NCBI GenBank assembly: GCA_963698995.1
Contig: CAVOTD010000122.1
Span: forward strand, 1-64,000
Source of the DNA: AP-15 sp963698995
GTDB lineage: Bacteria; Pseudomonadota; Alphaproteobacteria; ATCC43930; CGMCC-115725
Direction of reading: 5' to 3'
DNA: 64,000 nucleotides
Under the pieces are notes generated by a model, which made no database searches, was not told the DNA's origin, and worked only from the letters and a program-made list of their open reading frames with translations. A program made the position numbers and the translations under genes. This document shows positions 46,655 to 54,973 of this stretch, piece by piece. The number at the start of each line of letters is the position of its first letter. Position 1 is the stretch's first letter.

Positions 46655-47302
46655 CTACACTCTGGTAGCTCGGCCGACCACGGCGATCATCGGGTCGCTG
46701 ACATCCTCGACCCACTCGGTGAGCCGGTGCGTCTCGATCCGCTCGAAGCCGGCATGATGCAGATAGTGTTCGACAAGGCGGGCGTGGCCGACGTCGTCGA
46801 GCGACCGCCAGAGCGCCACCGCCTTCGTCCAGAAGCAGCGGTTCGAAAAGCTGATGACGAGCGGCGCGCCGGGGCGCAATGCCCGCGCAACATCGCGCAG
46901 CACTGCCACCGGCTGCTGCAGGTACTGGATCGATACGCAGATCATTGCGGCGTCTACGCTGCTATCTTCCAGAGACAGCTTCGTGTCGCGATTGAGGTTC
47001 CGGACAAACCAGCGGCTGAGCCGGGGATTGGCAGCAAGCTCGGTCGCATTCATGCCGTGCCCGATGACCTCGGCATACTCGATCTCGGAGGGCAAGTGGC
47101 TGACCCAGCTGCTCATCATGTCGAGCAGTACGCCGCCGGGCGGCAAAATCTTGCGATAAAACTCAGTCAGCGCCGCAATCGCGCCATCGTCGATGTGACA
47201 GACCAACCGCGGCGGCTCGTAGAAGATCTCGTCCTCTTCCGTGTCGAGTTTCGTAAACGCCCCTTGCGGCAGCCCCGGCATATCCTCGATGTCGTGGTTC
47301 AT
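46655..47302 (-). CDS. SAM-dependent methyltransferase, type 11
   Basis: 215 residues from the ATG at 47300-47302. Motif I is degenerate but visible in GGVLLDMMSSWVSHLP. EVIGHGMNATELAANPRL and SVDAAMICVSIQYLQQP (motif II) follow, then ALRPGAPLVISFSNRCF and EWVEDVSDPMIAVVGR. Close relatives in Proteobacteria keep this DMMSSW-SHLP block. The substrate is unknown. It is divergent from the toxin-antitoxin pair; the palindromic site between them probably belongs to the latter. Confidence 0.88.
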   Translation of the reverse strand: MNHDIEDMPGLPQGAFTKLDTEEDEIFYEPPRLVCHIDDGAIAALTEFYRKILPPGGVLLDMMSSWVSHLPSEIEYAEVIGHGMNATELAANPRLSRWFVRNLNRDTKLSLEDSSVDAAMICVSIQYLQQPVAVLRDVARALRPGAPLVISFSNRCFWTKAVALWRSLDDVGHARLVEHYLHHAGFERIETHRLTEWVEDVSDPMIAVVGRATRV

Positions 47303-47320
47303 ACTTGTCACCAGCAGAAT

Positions 47321-47344
47321 GGTCCGGTTATAGTGGACCATAAC
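47321..47344. promoter_or_regulatory. Nested palindromes, toxin-antitoxin operator
   Basis: GGTCC (47321) pairs with GGACC (47335-47339), and GTTAT (47327-47331) pairs with ATAAC (47340-47344), making two interlaced inverted repeats 10-30 bases ahead of the antitoxin ATG at 47354. AAGGAG at 47346 is the ribosome site. Antitoxins of the Phd/YefM fold bind such sites to repress their own operon. Confidence 0.65.
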
Positions 47345-47353
47345 TAAGGAGCG

Positions 47354-47620
47354 ATGTCCATGGCTGCGGACCGACCGGATGAAATCTCGATTGGGGTCAC
47401 TGCATTCAAGGCGCGCTGCCTCGCCTTGATCGATGAGGTGGCCCAGGGAAAAGCGCGTCGCGTTTTGCTGATGAAACATAATCGGCCCGTTGCCGCAATT
47501 GTCCCGATCGCCGAGGATGAGCCGGTGGAGCTTTGGGGTGCAATGCGTGGCACGGTCAAGGCCGCACCCGGCACCGATCTGACTGAGGGGTCCGGGGAGG
47601 TCTGGGAAGCGGATATTTGA
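47354..47620 (+). CDS. Antitoxin, Phd/YefM family
   Basis: 88 residues from ATG. ISIGVTAFKARCLALIDEVA is the Phd/YefM DNA-binding core, followed by RRVLLMKHNRPVAAIVPIAE. The C-terminal 30 residues (LWGAMRGTVK and the acidic end) would wrap the toxin. Its stop overlaps the toxin TTG as TTGA, so antitoxin and toxin are made together. It should bind the nested palindromes just upstream. Confidence 0.92.
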   Translation: MSMAADRPDEISIGVTAFKARCLALIDEVAQGKARRVLLMKHNRPVAAIVPIAEDEPVELWGAMRGTVKAAPGTDLTEGSGEVWEADI

Positions 47621-48039
47621 CGATCGAGCGACCGGTGCTCCTAGACACATGCGCCGCGATTTGGCTGTTGAACGGGGATCCAATCTCGGCAGGCAGCCGT
47701 GCCTCGATAGAGGCAGCTCGGAACGCGCATCTCGGCGTTTATGTCTCTCCAATATCTGCGTGGGAAATCGCGACGCTGGTTGCGAAGAACCGGCTTCAAC
47801 TGGCCCTGTCGCTGGAAGCTTGGTTCGATACTTTACTAGGGTTCAGCGGGGTGCGCCTCGCCCCGATGCCTCCAAAGGTGTTGATCGCGTCCGCGACCTT
47901 ACCGGGAAGTCCGCCCAGGGATCCCGTGGATCGGATTATCGCGGCGACCAGCCGTGCATTCGGTTTCGCGGTGATCACTCGCGACCGCGAGCTGCTGCGC
48001 TACGCCCGCGCGGGACACATTGAAGCGGTGGTATGCTGA
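47617..48039 (+). CDS. PIN-domain toxin (VapC-like ribonuclease)
   Basis: 140 residues from the TTG at 47617. The acidic metal-binding set is Asp10 in VLLDTCAAIW, Glu50 in SAWEIATL, Asp102/Asp105 in RDPVDRIIAAT and Asp123 in ITRDREL. PIN toxins of this type cut tRNA or rRNA when free of antitoxin. The complete set of residues and the coupled antitoxin suggest that the pair is working. Confidence 0.93.
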   Translation: MTIERPVLLDTCAAIWLLNGDPISAGSRASIEAARNAHLGVYVSPISAWEIATLVAKNRLQLALSLEAWFDTLLGFSGVRLAPMPPKVLIASATLPGSPPRDPVDRIIAATSRAFGFAVITRDRELLRYARAGHIEAVVC

Positions 48040-48086
48040 TTGCAAAACTCGGCTCCGGAAGTCTCGCCTCTAAAGATAAGGCGCGT

Positions 48087-48788
48087 CTAGATACCGAGAA
48101 AACCAGATTTGATTTCGTCATTGGCCCAGAGCTCTTGCGGAGCGGCTGAATAGACGATGATGCCTTTGCTGACCACGTGCACGTAATCGACCAGTTGGAC
48201 GGCCAAGGAGGCGTTCTGCTCGACAAGCAGGATCGAGAGCCCCTCCGTCCTCAGCTTGCCGATCGCCTCCCATAGGCCTTGGATGATAATCGGCGCGAGG
48301 CCCTCGGATGGCTCGTCCATGATCAGGCAGTCGGGGTTGGTCATCAAGGCCCGCCCGATCGCCAGCATTTGCTGCTCGCCGCCCGACAGGGTCCGTGCGC
48401 GCTGCCAACGCCTTTCGGCAAGGCGCGGAAAGAGCGCATAGACGCGCTCCACTGCCCAACCATGACGGCCGACGTTGCGCTCGGCCACGACCAGGTTTTC
48501 GGCGACGGTCAGGGTCGGAAAAACGCGCCGGCCTTGCGGCACCAGCCCCATGCCGCGGCGCACCGTTTCGAACGATGAGGTCTGCGTGATGTCGGCGCCC
48601 TTGAACAGGATCCTGCCGCGGCGTGGCGGCGTAAAACCGATGATCGAATTGACCAGCGTCGTTTTGCCGACACCGTTTCGCCCGAGCAGCCCGAGAATTT
48701 GCCCGTGCTCGAGCGCCAGCGACACGCCCTGCAGGACGTAGGCGTCACCGTAGTAAGTGTGAACATCGTGCATTTCGAGGAGCGCCAT
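48087..48788 (-). CDS. livF: Branched-chain amino acid-type ABC transporter ATP-binding protein (LivF), transporter 1
   Basis: 233 residues; its ATG overlaps the stop of the livG gene. Walker A GRNGVGKTTL, Q-loop near LVPQGRRVF, signature LSGGEQQM and Walker B LIMDEPSEGL with the switch His replaced by the usual LivF LLVEQN. VFPTLTVAENL is a LivF mark. It energises uptake together with LivG. Last gene of the minus-strand order livH-livM-substrate protein-livG-livF. Confidence 0.94.
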   Translation of the reverse strand: MALLEMHDVHTYYGDAYVLQGVSLALEHGQILGLLGRNGVGKTTLVNSIIGFTPPRRGRILFKGADITQTSSFETVRRGMGLVPQGRRVFPTLTVAENLVVAERNVGRHGWAVERVYALFPRLAERRWQRARTLSGGEQQMLAIGRALMTNPDCLIMDEPSEGLAPIIIQGLWEAIGKLRTEGLSILLVEQNASLAVQLVDYVHVVSKGIIVYSAAPQELWANDEIKSGFLGI

Positions 48789-49531
48789 CAGGCAGTCCCG
48801 AGATAGATTTCTTTAACCCTTTCGCTGCGGCGAATTTGTTCGGTCGCTCCGCTCTCGAGGATTTGGCCGAAATGAAGGACGGCAATATCAACGGCGACAT
48901 CGAAAACCACGTCCATGTCATGCTCGATCAAAAGAATGGCGAGGCTCGGATCGAGCTGCATCAGAAACTTTGCCATGTCTCGCGACTCGCCGGAGGAGAG
49001 GCCGGCGGCGGGTTCATCGAGCAGCAGAATTTTTGGGTCGCTGGCGAGGCCGAGCACGATTTCGAGCTGGCGCTGCTCACCGTGCGAAAGGTAGCGAACT
49101 TCGACCTCCTTGCGGTCCAGGAACCTGGCCTGGTCGAGCAGGGCATGGGCTTTGTCGTAGACCTCGCCGTATGAGGAGAGAAAGCGCCACGTCACGAACT
49201 TTGTCTTGCGCAGACCGGTTACCGCCAGCAGGACATTGTCGAGCACGGTCAATTTCGGGAACAGGCTGGTGATCTGAAATGTCCGAGCCATTCCCAAGGC
49301 AGTCCGCCGCTGGCTAGGCCAAGTCGTCACGTCATGGCCGAACAGCAGGACCTGTCCGGCCGTCGTCGGCAAAATCCCTGTAATGACATTGAATAGCGTC
49401 GTCTTGCCGGCGCCGTTTGGACCGATGATCGCCTTTCGATCGCCGGGAAATACCTGCAACTCGACATTGCGCACCGCCTGCAGCCCGCCAAAGCTCTTGC
49501 AGACGCCCCTGAGTTCGAGAACCGGCTGCAT
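48788..49531 (-). CDS. livG: Branched-chain amino acid-type ABC transporter ATP-binding protein (LivG), transporter 1
   Basis: 247 residues from the Met at 49531 (MQPVLELRG); a Met nine codons upstream is possible but lies in the repeat. Walker A GPNGAGKTTLF, ARTFQITSLFP, the LivG-type signature LSHGEQRQLEI (LSHGE instead of LSGGE) and Walker B LLLDEPAAGL, with switch LIEHDMDVVF. It is separated from the substrate protein gene by palindromic repeat copy 3, which may lower expression of the ATPases relative to the binding protein. Confidence 0.93.
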   Translation of the reverse strand: MQPVLELRGVCKSFGGLQAVRNVELQVFPGDRKAIIGPNGAGKTTLFNVITGILPTTAGQVLLFGHDVTTWPSQRRTALGMARTFQITSLFPKLTVLDNVLLAVTGLRKTKFVTWRFLSSYGEVYDKAHALLDQARFLDRKEVEVRYLSHGEQRQLEIVLGLASDPKILLLDEPAAGLSSGESRDMAKFLMQLDPSLAILLIEHDMDVVFDVAVDIAVLHFGQILESGATEQIRRSERVKEIYLGTA

Positions 49532-49550
49532 CGATGCAGCCTCAGCCTTT

Positions 49551-49634
49551 ACCGTCACCCCCGCAGAAGCGGGGGTCCAGGGCTGACGGGGGTAATCTGC
49601 CGCTCTGGGTTCCCGCTTCCGCGGGAACGACGAT
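49551..49634. repeat. Dispersed palindromic repeat, copy 3 (inverted orientation)
   Basis: ACCGTCACCCCCGC opens and CCCGCTTCCGCGGGAACGACG closes the element. GGGGGTCCAGGG in the first arm is the reverse complement of the CCTGGACCCCC in copies 1 and 2. It stands within the minus-strand liv operon, between the substrate protein and livG, where an mRNA hairpin could adjust the ratio of the products. Confidence 0.85.
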
Positions 49635-49672
49635 TGGGTTCGACTTCTTCACCATATGGACTTGAGATCAGG

Positions 49673-50929
49673 CTATTCGCAATATTTGCAGGGCGGGAAA
49701 TCCCGACTGTATACCGGCTGTTGCAGAAATTTCTCCTTGCCGTAATTCCAAAATTGACTGACGTTGGGATAGGTCTTGATGACCGTGTTCCAGAGTTCCT
49801 CATTGGGATAGCCGAACATCTTCTTTTTTTCGACCTTTCGGATGTAGATGTTCTGTATCGGGTTCCGCATGTCGTCGAAGCTGACGGGACCCCGCGGGGC
49901 GTCCACTTTGAGGGCGGCGAGGAGCTTGACGAATTCTTCGGCTCCCGGCCATTTGCCGCCGGTCTGTTTCATGACCTCGTAAATCATTTGCGCGGTGGTG
50001 TAGTCGCTCTCCGAGAAATATGACGGGACCTTGCCGTATTTCGCGCGATATTCCTTGACGAATGCCGCGTTCCTCGGCGTGTCCAGTGCAGCGCTGTACT
50101 GCAGGGCCGAGACGTGACCGATGACCTCGTCGCCCATTGAGGGGAGCACGAATTCGTCATAGCCCGTGCCGCCGCCAATGACGGGCTTTTTGTTGCCTGC
50201 TGCTGCAAGCTGCTTTGGAAACTGCAGGGACATCGGTCCGACCATCAGAGTGAAGATGGCGTCGGCGTCCTGTTTGATGTTCGGAATGAACGGCCCGAAA
50301 TCGATCGTTCCCAGAGGCGGCCAAATCTTCTGGATGATCTTGCCGCCGCAATCCTCGAAGGTCTTCTGGAAGCCGCCGACCTGTTCGTAGCCGAAGGCGT
50401 AGTCCGCGGCGACCACGGCAATTTTCTTGTATCCCTGGCCGCACGCCCATTCGCCGAACGGATGGTTGGGCTGGGAACTGCTCCAACCGGTGCGCACGAC
50501 GTAGGGGTATTTGGCGCTGTCGCGCTGGGTCAGGTCATCCGCCGCCGCGATCGGCGGAATGTAGACCACCTTGTCGCGCGTGCTGACCGGCGCCAATGCA
50601 TAGCCGGTCGACGCCAAAACGCCGCCGATGAACATATGGACCTGGTCCTGACGGATCAGCTTCTCGGCCTTTAGAACCGCGGTCGGCGGCTTGGCCTGGT
50701 TGTCCTCCAGGATGAACTTTACCTTGGCTCCCGCGAAATCGCCGTTGACCTCGTTCATATACATCTCGAAACCGTTGACCATGTCCTTGCCGACTTGGGC
50801 AAAGGGGCCGGTCATCGGCGCGATGAAGCCAATGCGCAGTTCCTCCGCGGCAGCTGTTCGCATGCCGAGCAGTACACTGGCGATGGCAATGAAGCCGTGC
50901 TTTGCAAGTGCCTTCCCCGTCATGGTCAT
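49673..50929 (-). CDS. Periplasmic substrate-binding protein of ABC transporter 1 (Leu/Ile/Val-binding family)
   Basis: 418 residues from ATG. A signal peptide (GFIAIASVLLGMRTAAAEE) is followed by the type I periplasmic binding fold: LRIGFIAPMTGPFAQVGKDM, FIGGVLASTGYALAPV, IAVVAADYAFGYEQVGGF and VIGGGTGYDEFVLPSM. C-terminal Cys residues (PPCKYCE) could form a disulfide. The ligand is not fixed by sequence; relatives bind amino acids, amides, urea or aromatic acids. The stop of livM is upstream with a 4-base overlap. Confidence 0.93.
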   Translation of the reverse strand: MTMTGKALAKHGFIAIASVLLGMRTAAAEELRIGFIAPMTGPFAQVGKDMVNGFEMYMNEVNGDFAGAKVKFILEDNQAKPPTAVLKAEKLIRQDQVHMFIGGVLASTGYALAPVSTRDKVVYIPPIAAADDLTQRDSAKYPYVVRTGWSSSQPNHPFGEWACGQGYKKIAVVAADYAFGYEQVGGFQKTFEDCGGKIIQKIWPPLGTIDFGPFIPNIKQDADAIFTLMVGPMSLQFPKQLAAAGNKKPVIGGGTGYDEFVLPSMGDEVIGHVSALQYSAALDTPRNAAFVKEYRAKYGKVPSYFSESDYTTAQMIYEVMKQTGGKWPGAEEFVKLLAALKVDAPRGPVSFDDMRNPIQNIYIRKVEKKKMFGYPNEELWNTVIKTYPNVSQFWNYGKEKFLQQPVYSRDFPPCKYCE

Positions 50930-51897
50930 CGTTTAGTTCTCCGTTTGACAAACAGGACACCCGATTGACGAAGGCGCTCGGGGATACCGAGCACACCGCC
51001 GGGCAGATAGAGGATTGTCAGAACATAAAGGCCGCCCAGGGCATATTGCCACCACGGCACCAAGGTGCTCAGATATTCGCGCATAAAGACGACTATGCCG
51101 GCGCCGATGGCGCCGCCTACCAAGGTTCCCGCGCCGCCGAGGACGACCATCAACAAGGCATCGACCGAGGTGGTCAAAACCACGTCCTCGGGACTTACTT
51201 GGCCATTGGCATGCGCCCACAAGACCCCGGCCAATCCGCCGAAGCCGCCGGCAATCACAAAGGCGATGTATTTGTGCAGCCACGTATTGTAGCCGAGAAT
51301 CCGCATGCGGACTTCGCGCTCGCGAATCCCGACCAGACTTCGCCCGAACGGCGACTCGACCAGAGTGTACAGTATCAGCAGAGACGCCACGAAGAAGCCA
51401 AACACCACATAAAAATATGTGACGTCGTCGGACAACTGAACCCAGAAAGCCGGCCGGCGCGGCAGGTTGATGCCGTTGTCGCCGCCGGTCAGCGAATTCC
51501 AGCGATAAGCCAGACCCCAAACGCACTGCCCAAGCGCCAGCGTGATCATCAGGAAATAGACGCCGCTCGCCCGCATGGCGAAGAGCCCAAACACCGCCGC
51601 GGTCACTGCGCCGATCAGAATTCCGAAGACGATCACCAGCCAGAAGCTCCAGCCGAGCCCAAATTGGTATTTTGTCGCCAGGATCGCCGTTAGATACGCA
51701 CCCACGCCGAGATAGGCCGCCTGGCCGAGAGAAGCCAGTCCGGTGAAGCCCAGCAGGAGGTCGAGGCTCATCGCCAGGATGCCGAGAACAAGGGCCCGCG
51801 TTATCAGCAGGATCAAAAAGGAATTGGTGTACGGTGCAATCAATCCTAAGGCGATGAGCAACCCGGCAACCGCATAAATTTTACCTCGGCTGGTCAT
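50926..51897 (-). CDS. livM: Branched-chain amino acid-type ABC transporter permease (LivM), transporter 1
   Basis: 323 residues from ATG. About eight to ten membrane helices. ALVLGILAMSLDLLLGFTGLASLGQAAYLG is the LivM consensus (the helix with LLGFTGL-SLG), and the cytoplasmic loop VGIREREVRMRILGYN contacts the ATPases. It is coded 9 bases after livH. The start overlaps nothing, and its stop overlaps the substrate protein start. Confidence 0.93.
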   Translation of the reverse strand: MTSRGKIYAVAGLLIALGLIAPYTNSFLILLITRALVLGILAMSLDLLLGFTGLASLGQAAYLGVGAYLTAILATKYQFGLGWSFWLVIVFGILIGAVTAAVFGLFAMRASGVYFLMITLALGQCVWGLAYRWNSLTGGDNGINLPRRPAFWVQLSDDVTYFYVVFGFFVASLLILYTLVESPFGRSLVGIREREVRMRILGYNTWLHKYIAFVIAGGFGGLAGVLWAHANGQVSPEDVVLTTSVDALLMVVLGGAGTLVGGAIGAGIVVFMREYLSTLVPWWQYALGGLYVLTILYLPGGVLGIPERLRQSGVLFVKRRTKR

Positions 51898-51906
51898 GCC
51901 CCGCTG

Positions 51907-52767
51907 TTACTCTCGGCCGAACAACCCGGTCGGCTTTACCGCCAATAGCAGGACCATCGGCGCATAAAGGGTGAAATAGGAGATTTCCGGAAACAGCGCC
52001 TTGCCGAAATTGTCGGCTAGACCAACGATCAGCGCGCCGATTGCCGCACCCCCCAGGCTTCCCATGCCGCCGATGATCACGACGGCAAAGGCGACCGGCA
52101 GGATCTGAGAATCGAGACCTGGATAGACCCCGAGAAAAGCACCGCCGATGACCCCTCCTATTGCCGCCAGCAGCGCGCCCAGGGCAAAGATGAACATCGA
52201 TACCCGCGACGTGTCGATCCCGACGCCGCGCGCCATCTCCGCATCGTCGACCGTGGCGCGAACCGCTGCCCCGATCCGCGTCTTCTCCATGCCGAGCCAC
52301 AGGATCAGACCGATTGCCGCGGCAATGCCAATCATAAAGACCCGATAGAGCGGCAGATAGAGGCCCCCGATCAGGAGGCTCTGCCGCAGTGCCTCCGGCG
52401 GAGTGATGTCGAGGTTGTCACCACCCCAGATGTCGAGCGCGGCCTGCTGGAAAAGCAGCGCAAATCCAACCGTCAGCAACACCTGCCGCAAGGGGTCGAA
52501 CCCTAAGGGCCGCAGAAAGACGCGCTCCATCACCAGCCCGAGAACCGCAACCGCGAGACCTGCCGCCGGTATCGCCAGCAACCAGGAGCCGGTTGCCCAA
52601 ATCACCGACAGCGCGACATAGCTCCCCAGCAGGAAGTACGAGCCGTGGGCAAGGTTGACGATCCGCATGACACCGAAGATCAGCGACAGACCGCTGCCGA
52701 CCAGAAACAAAAGGGCGCCGTAGGAAATGCCGTTGAAGGCCTGGCTCAGCCAGAACCGGGTGTCCAC
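51907..52767 (-). CDS. livH: Branched-chain amino acid-type ABC transporter permease (LivH), transporter 1
   Basis: 286 residues from the GTG at 52765-52767, which has AAGGAG nine bases upstream; the frame is open 19 codons further but without a start signal. FNGISYGALLFLVGSGLSLIFGVMRIVNLAHG is the LivH hallmark, and the helix with FAVVIIGGMGSLGGA the second conserved block. First gene of transporter 1, divergent from the aldolase with 187 bases for both promoters. Confidence 0.93.
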   Translation of the reverse strand: MDTRFWLSQAFNGISYGALLFLVGSGLSLIFGVMRIVNLAHGSYFLLGSYVALSVIWATGSWLLAIPAAGLAVAVLGLVMERVFLRPLGFDPLRQVLLTVGFALLFQQAALDIWGGDNLDITPPEALRQSLLIGGLYLPLYRVFMIGIAAAIGLILWLGMEKTRIGAAVRATVDDAEMARGVGIDTSRVSMFIFALGALLAAIGGVIGGAFLGVYPGLDSQILPVAFAVVIIGGMGSLGGAAIGALIVGLADNFGKALFPEISYFTLYAPMVLLLAVKPTGLFGRE

Positions 52768-52954
52768 CGTCGCGCACTCCTTTTCTCCCTGACCGCGCGG
52801 CAGCTTACAGCAGTTTCGCCGCACACCGCTGAGGATCGTGACCTCGTCTTCGCTGATGGTGCGCCCAAAGCTTGCCGGTGCGCCAGCCGACGACTAGCAT
52901 CTGATCGCAGCGCCGGTATTCGACGAACGACCTCTGCCTCTCCACTGGATCATC

Positions 52955-53704
52955 ATGGCCATGACCAGCCTCGACACTGTTATCCAGGATCTCGTGATCG
53001 CCAACCGCGTCCTCGCCAAGGAGGACGTAGTGGACGCCTACGGCCATGTCAGCGTGCGGCACCCGGACGATCCGGGCCGTTTTCTGATCGCTCGCTCGCT
53101 CGCCCCGGACCTGGTCACCGCCGAAGACATCGTCGAGCTCGGTCTCGACGGCCAGCCGGTGCGCGACGAAAAACGCAGACTTTATCTCGAACGGTTCATT
53201 CACGCGGCGATCTTCGAGGCGCGGCCGGATGTCATGGCCGTGGTGCACGCGCATGCCGAGGACACGCTGGCCTTCGGTATCGCCAATGCGACCTTGCTGC
53301 GGCCGGTGATCCACTCGGGAAGCTTTATCGGGAGCGAGGTGCCGGTCTGGGACATCGCCGATAATTTCGGCGATACCAACCTGCTGGTCACCGACATGGC
53401 TCAGGGCCGCGATCTCGCAAAACGCCTTGGCGAAAACAACGTGGCGCTGATGCGGGGCCATGGTTTTGCAGCAGCTGCCCCTTCGCTGATCGAGGTCGTG
53501 CGGGCATCGGTCTATCTGCCGCGAAACGCCCGCATCTTGATGAGGGCGAAGCAGCTCGGAGGCCCGATCAAATACCTATCGCCGGGCGAGATCGATGCCC
53601 GCAACCGTGGGTACAGCCCTTATTCGACCGAGACTTGGCGCGCCTGGGAATACTGGGCGAACAAGGCCGGCTGCGGCCATATGCTCACCCGGCCCGACGA
53701 CTAA
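52955..53704 (+). CDS. Class II aldolase/adducin family protein
   Basis: 249 residues from ATG. VDAYGHVSVRHPDDPGRFLIA is the family start; the zinc His pair is in VVHAHAEDTLAF and a third His in LMRGHGFAAAA. Phosphate loop residues of true fuculose-phosphate aldolases are not obvious, so the enzyme may act on an unphosphorylated hydroxy-acid or as a decarboxylase. It lies between two Liv-type transporters and ahead of an ACMSD-like hydrolase on the other strand, all of which may belong to breakdown of one compound. Confidence 0.9.
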   Translation: MAMTSLDTVIQDLVIANRVLAKEDVVDAYGHVSVRHPDDPGRFLIARSLAPDLVTAEDIVELGLDGQPVRDEKRRLYLERFIHAAIFEARPDVMAVVHAHAEDTLAFGIANATLLRPVIHSGSFIGSEVPVWDIADNFGDTNLLVTDMAQGRDLAKRLGENNVALMRGHGFAAAAPSLIEVVRASVYLPRNARILMRAKQLGGPIKYLSPGEIDARNRGYSPYSTETWRAWEYWANKAGCGHMLTRPDD

Positions 53705-53752
53705 CGGGCACTCCCGACCGATCGCCGGCGCCCTCCGCGGTAGCGCGTCGCT

Positions 53753-54820
53753 TTAGTCGATGCCGAGCAGTTTTGCCGCGGTGCCGCCGAGGACGGCGAT
53801 CTTGTCGTCATCGCTGAGGCCGGGGGTCGACAGGATGTGGTCTACGGGCACGCGGTTCCACGGGAACGGGTAGTCGGTGCCGATCATGATCTGGCCGACG
53901 CCAGTCTCGGCGATCAGGTGACGCATCGCTTCGCCGGTGAACATGATCGAGTCGAAATAGAGCTGGCCGTCCTTCAGGTATTGGGTCGGCTTTTTCTTGG
54001 GCAACGGGCCGACCCGGTTCGGGAAGGTCGTGATGACCGCGTCCGAGCGGTTGGCGTAGGACGGCAAGAAGCCGCCGCCATGCGCGGCGCAGATCTTGAG
54101 CCCCGGGAAACGGTCGAGCGTACCCTCGAAGATCAGGTGCGACAGCGCGATCGTGGTTTCGAGCGGGTTGCCGATCGTGTTGGTCAACAGGCCGCTGCCG
54201 CCGAGCCGGCCGCTCGGTTCCAATTCCCGGGTGCCGAGCGGGTGCATGAAAATCAGGATGCCGAGCTCTTCGGCCTTGGCCCAAACCGGGTGAAATTTCG
54301 GGTCGGCCAGTTCTTGCCCGGCAACGCTGCCGCCGACCGACAGGCCGCGCAGCCCCAATCTCTTGATCGCGTGTTCGAGCTGTTCGACGGCGAGCTGGGG
54401 GTGCTGCAACGCGACGGTCGCGAAGGCGACAAAGCGGTCCGGTGTCGCGGCGCAGAATTCGGCCAGTTTCTCGTTCTGGATCCTGATCAGCTCGGCCGCC
54501 GCATCGCGCTCCGCGCGATACCAATAGGGGTTGATGCTGAGCGCCTCGACATCGATCCCCTCCGCGTCCATCTCCTGGATGCGGTCGGCGACGTTGCTCC
54601 ACAACAGCCCCGGCGCCTCCAGCGGGTGGTTGATCACCGCCGCCGCCTCCGGAACGATGGTATGGGCGTGGATGTCGACGGTCTTGACCCGCTTGCCGTT
54701 GACCACGACCTCGCGCCGCCGCCCTTGAGCCGGGGTGGACGAGCCGCCGGTCGACAGGCTGCATCCGACAAAGGCAAGGCTGGCCAACGCGCCGGCGATC
54801 AGTTCCCCTGAAATAGGCAT
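53753..54820 (-). CDS. ACMSD-like amidohydrolase family protein with lipobox-like start
   Basis: 355 residues from ATG. Metal His pair in VDIHAHTIVPEAA, a His in FMHPLGTR, the AAHGGGFLP block and the catalytic Asp in MIGTDYPFPWN place it in the amidohydrolase_2 group that includes aminocarboxymuconate-semialdehyde decarboxylase. Such enzymes decarboxylate or hydrolyse aromatic or unsaturated acids. Unusual is the start: ALASLAFVGCS reads as a lipobox, which would anchor the enzyme outside the inner membrane; relatives are cytosolic. A start further on would remove it, but no ribosome site is seen there. Confidence 0.87.
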   Translation of the reverse strand: MPISGELIAGALASLAFVGCSLSTGGSSTPAQGRRREVVVNGKRVKTVDIHAHTIVPEAAAVINHPLEAPGLLWSNVADRIQEMDAEGIDVEALSINPYWYRAERDAAAELIRIQNEKLAEFCAATPDRFVAFATVALQHPQLAVEQLEHAIKRLGLRGLSVGGSVAGQELADPKFHPVWAKAEELGILIFMHPLGTRELEPSGRLGGSGLLTNTIGNPLETTIALSHLIFEGTLDRFPGLKICAAHGGGFLPSYANRSDAVITTFPNRVGPLPKKKPTQYLKDGQLYFDSIMFTGEAMRHLIAETGVGQIMIGTDYPFPWNRVPVDHILSTPGLSDDDKIAVLGGTAAKLLGID

Positions 54821-54973
54821 TCCGTCCTCCTTGGGTGATTATGAGCCGTGAGGCTCAGCCTACCGTAAGCAGTTGGCACGATGTAAGAGCCTGGAAGCGA
54901 TCCTTGCCAGGCCGGGCGACGCCCCGTAAGTTGGGCCGCGAATCGGAAAACCGGTCAGAGATGGGAGGTTTCG

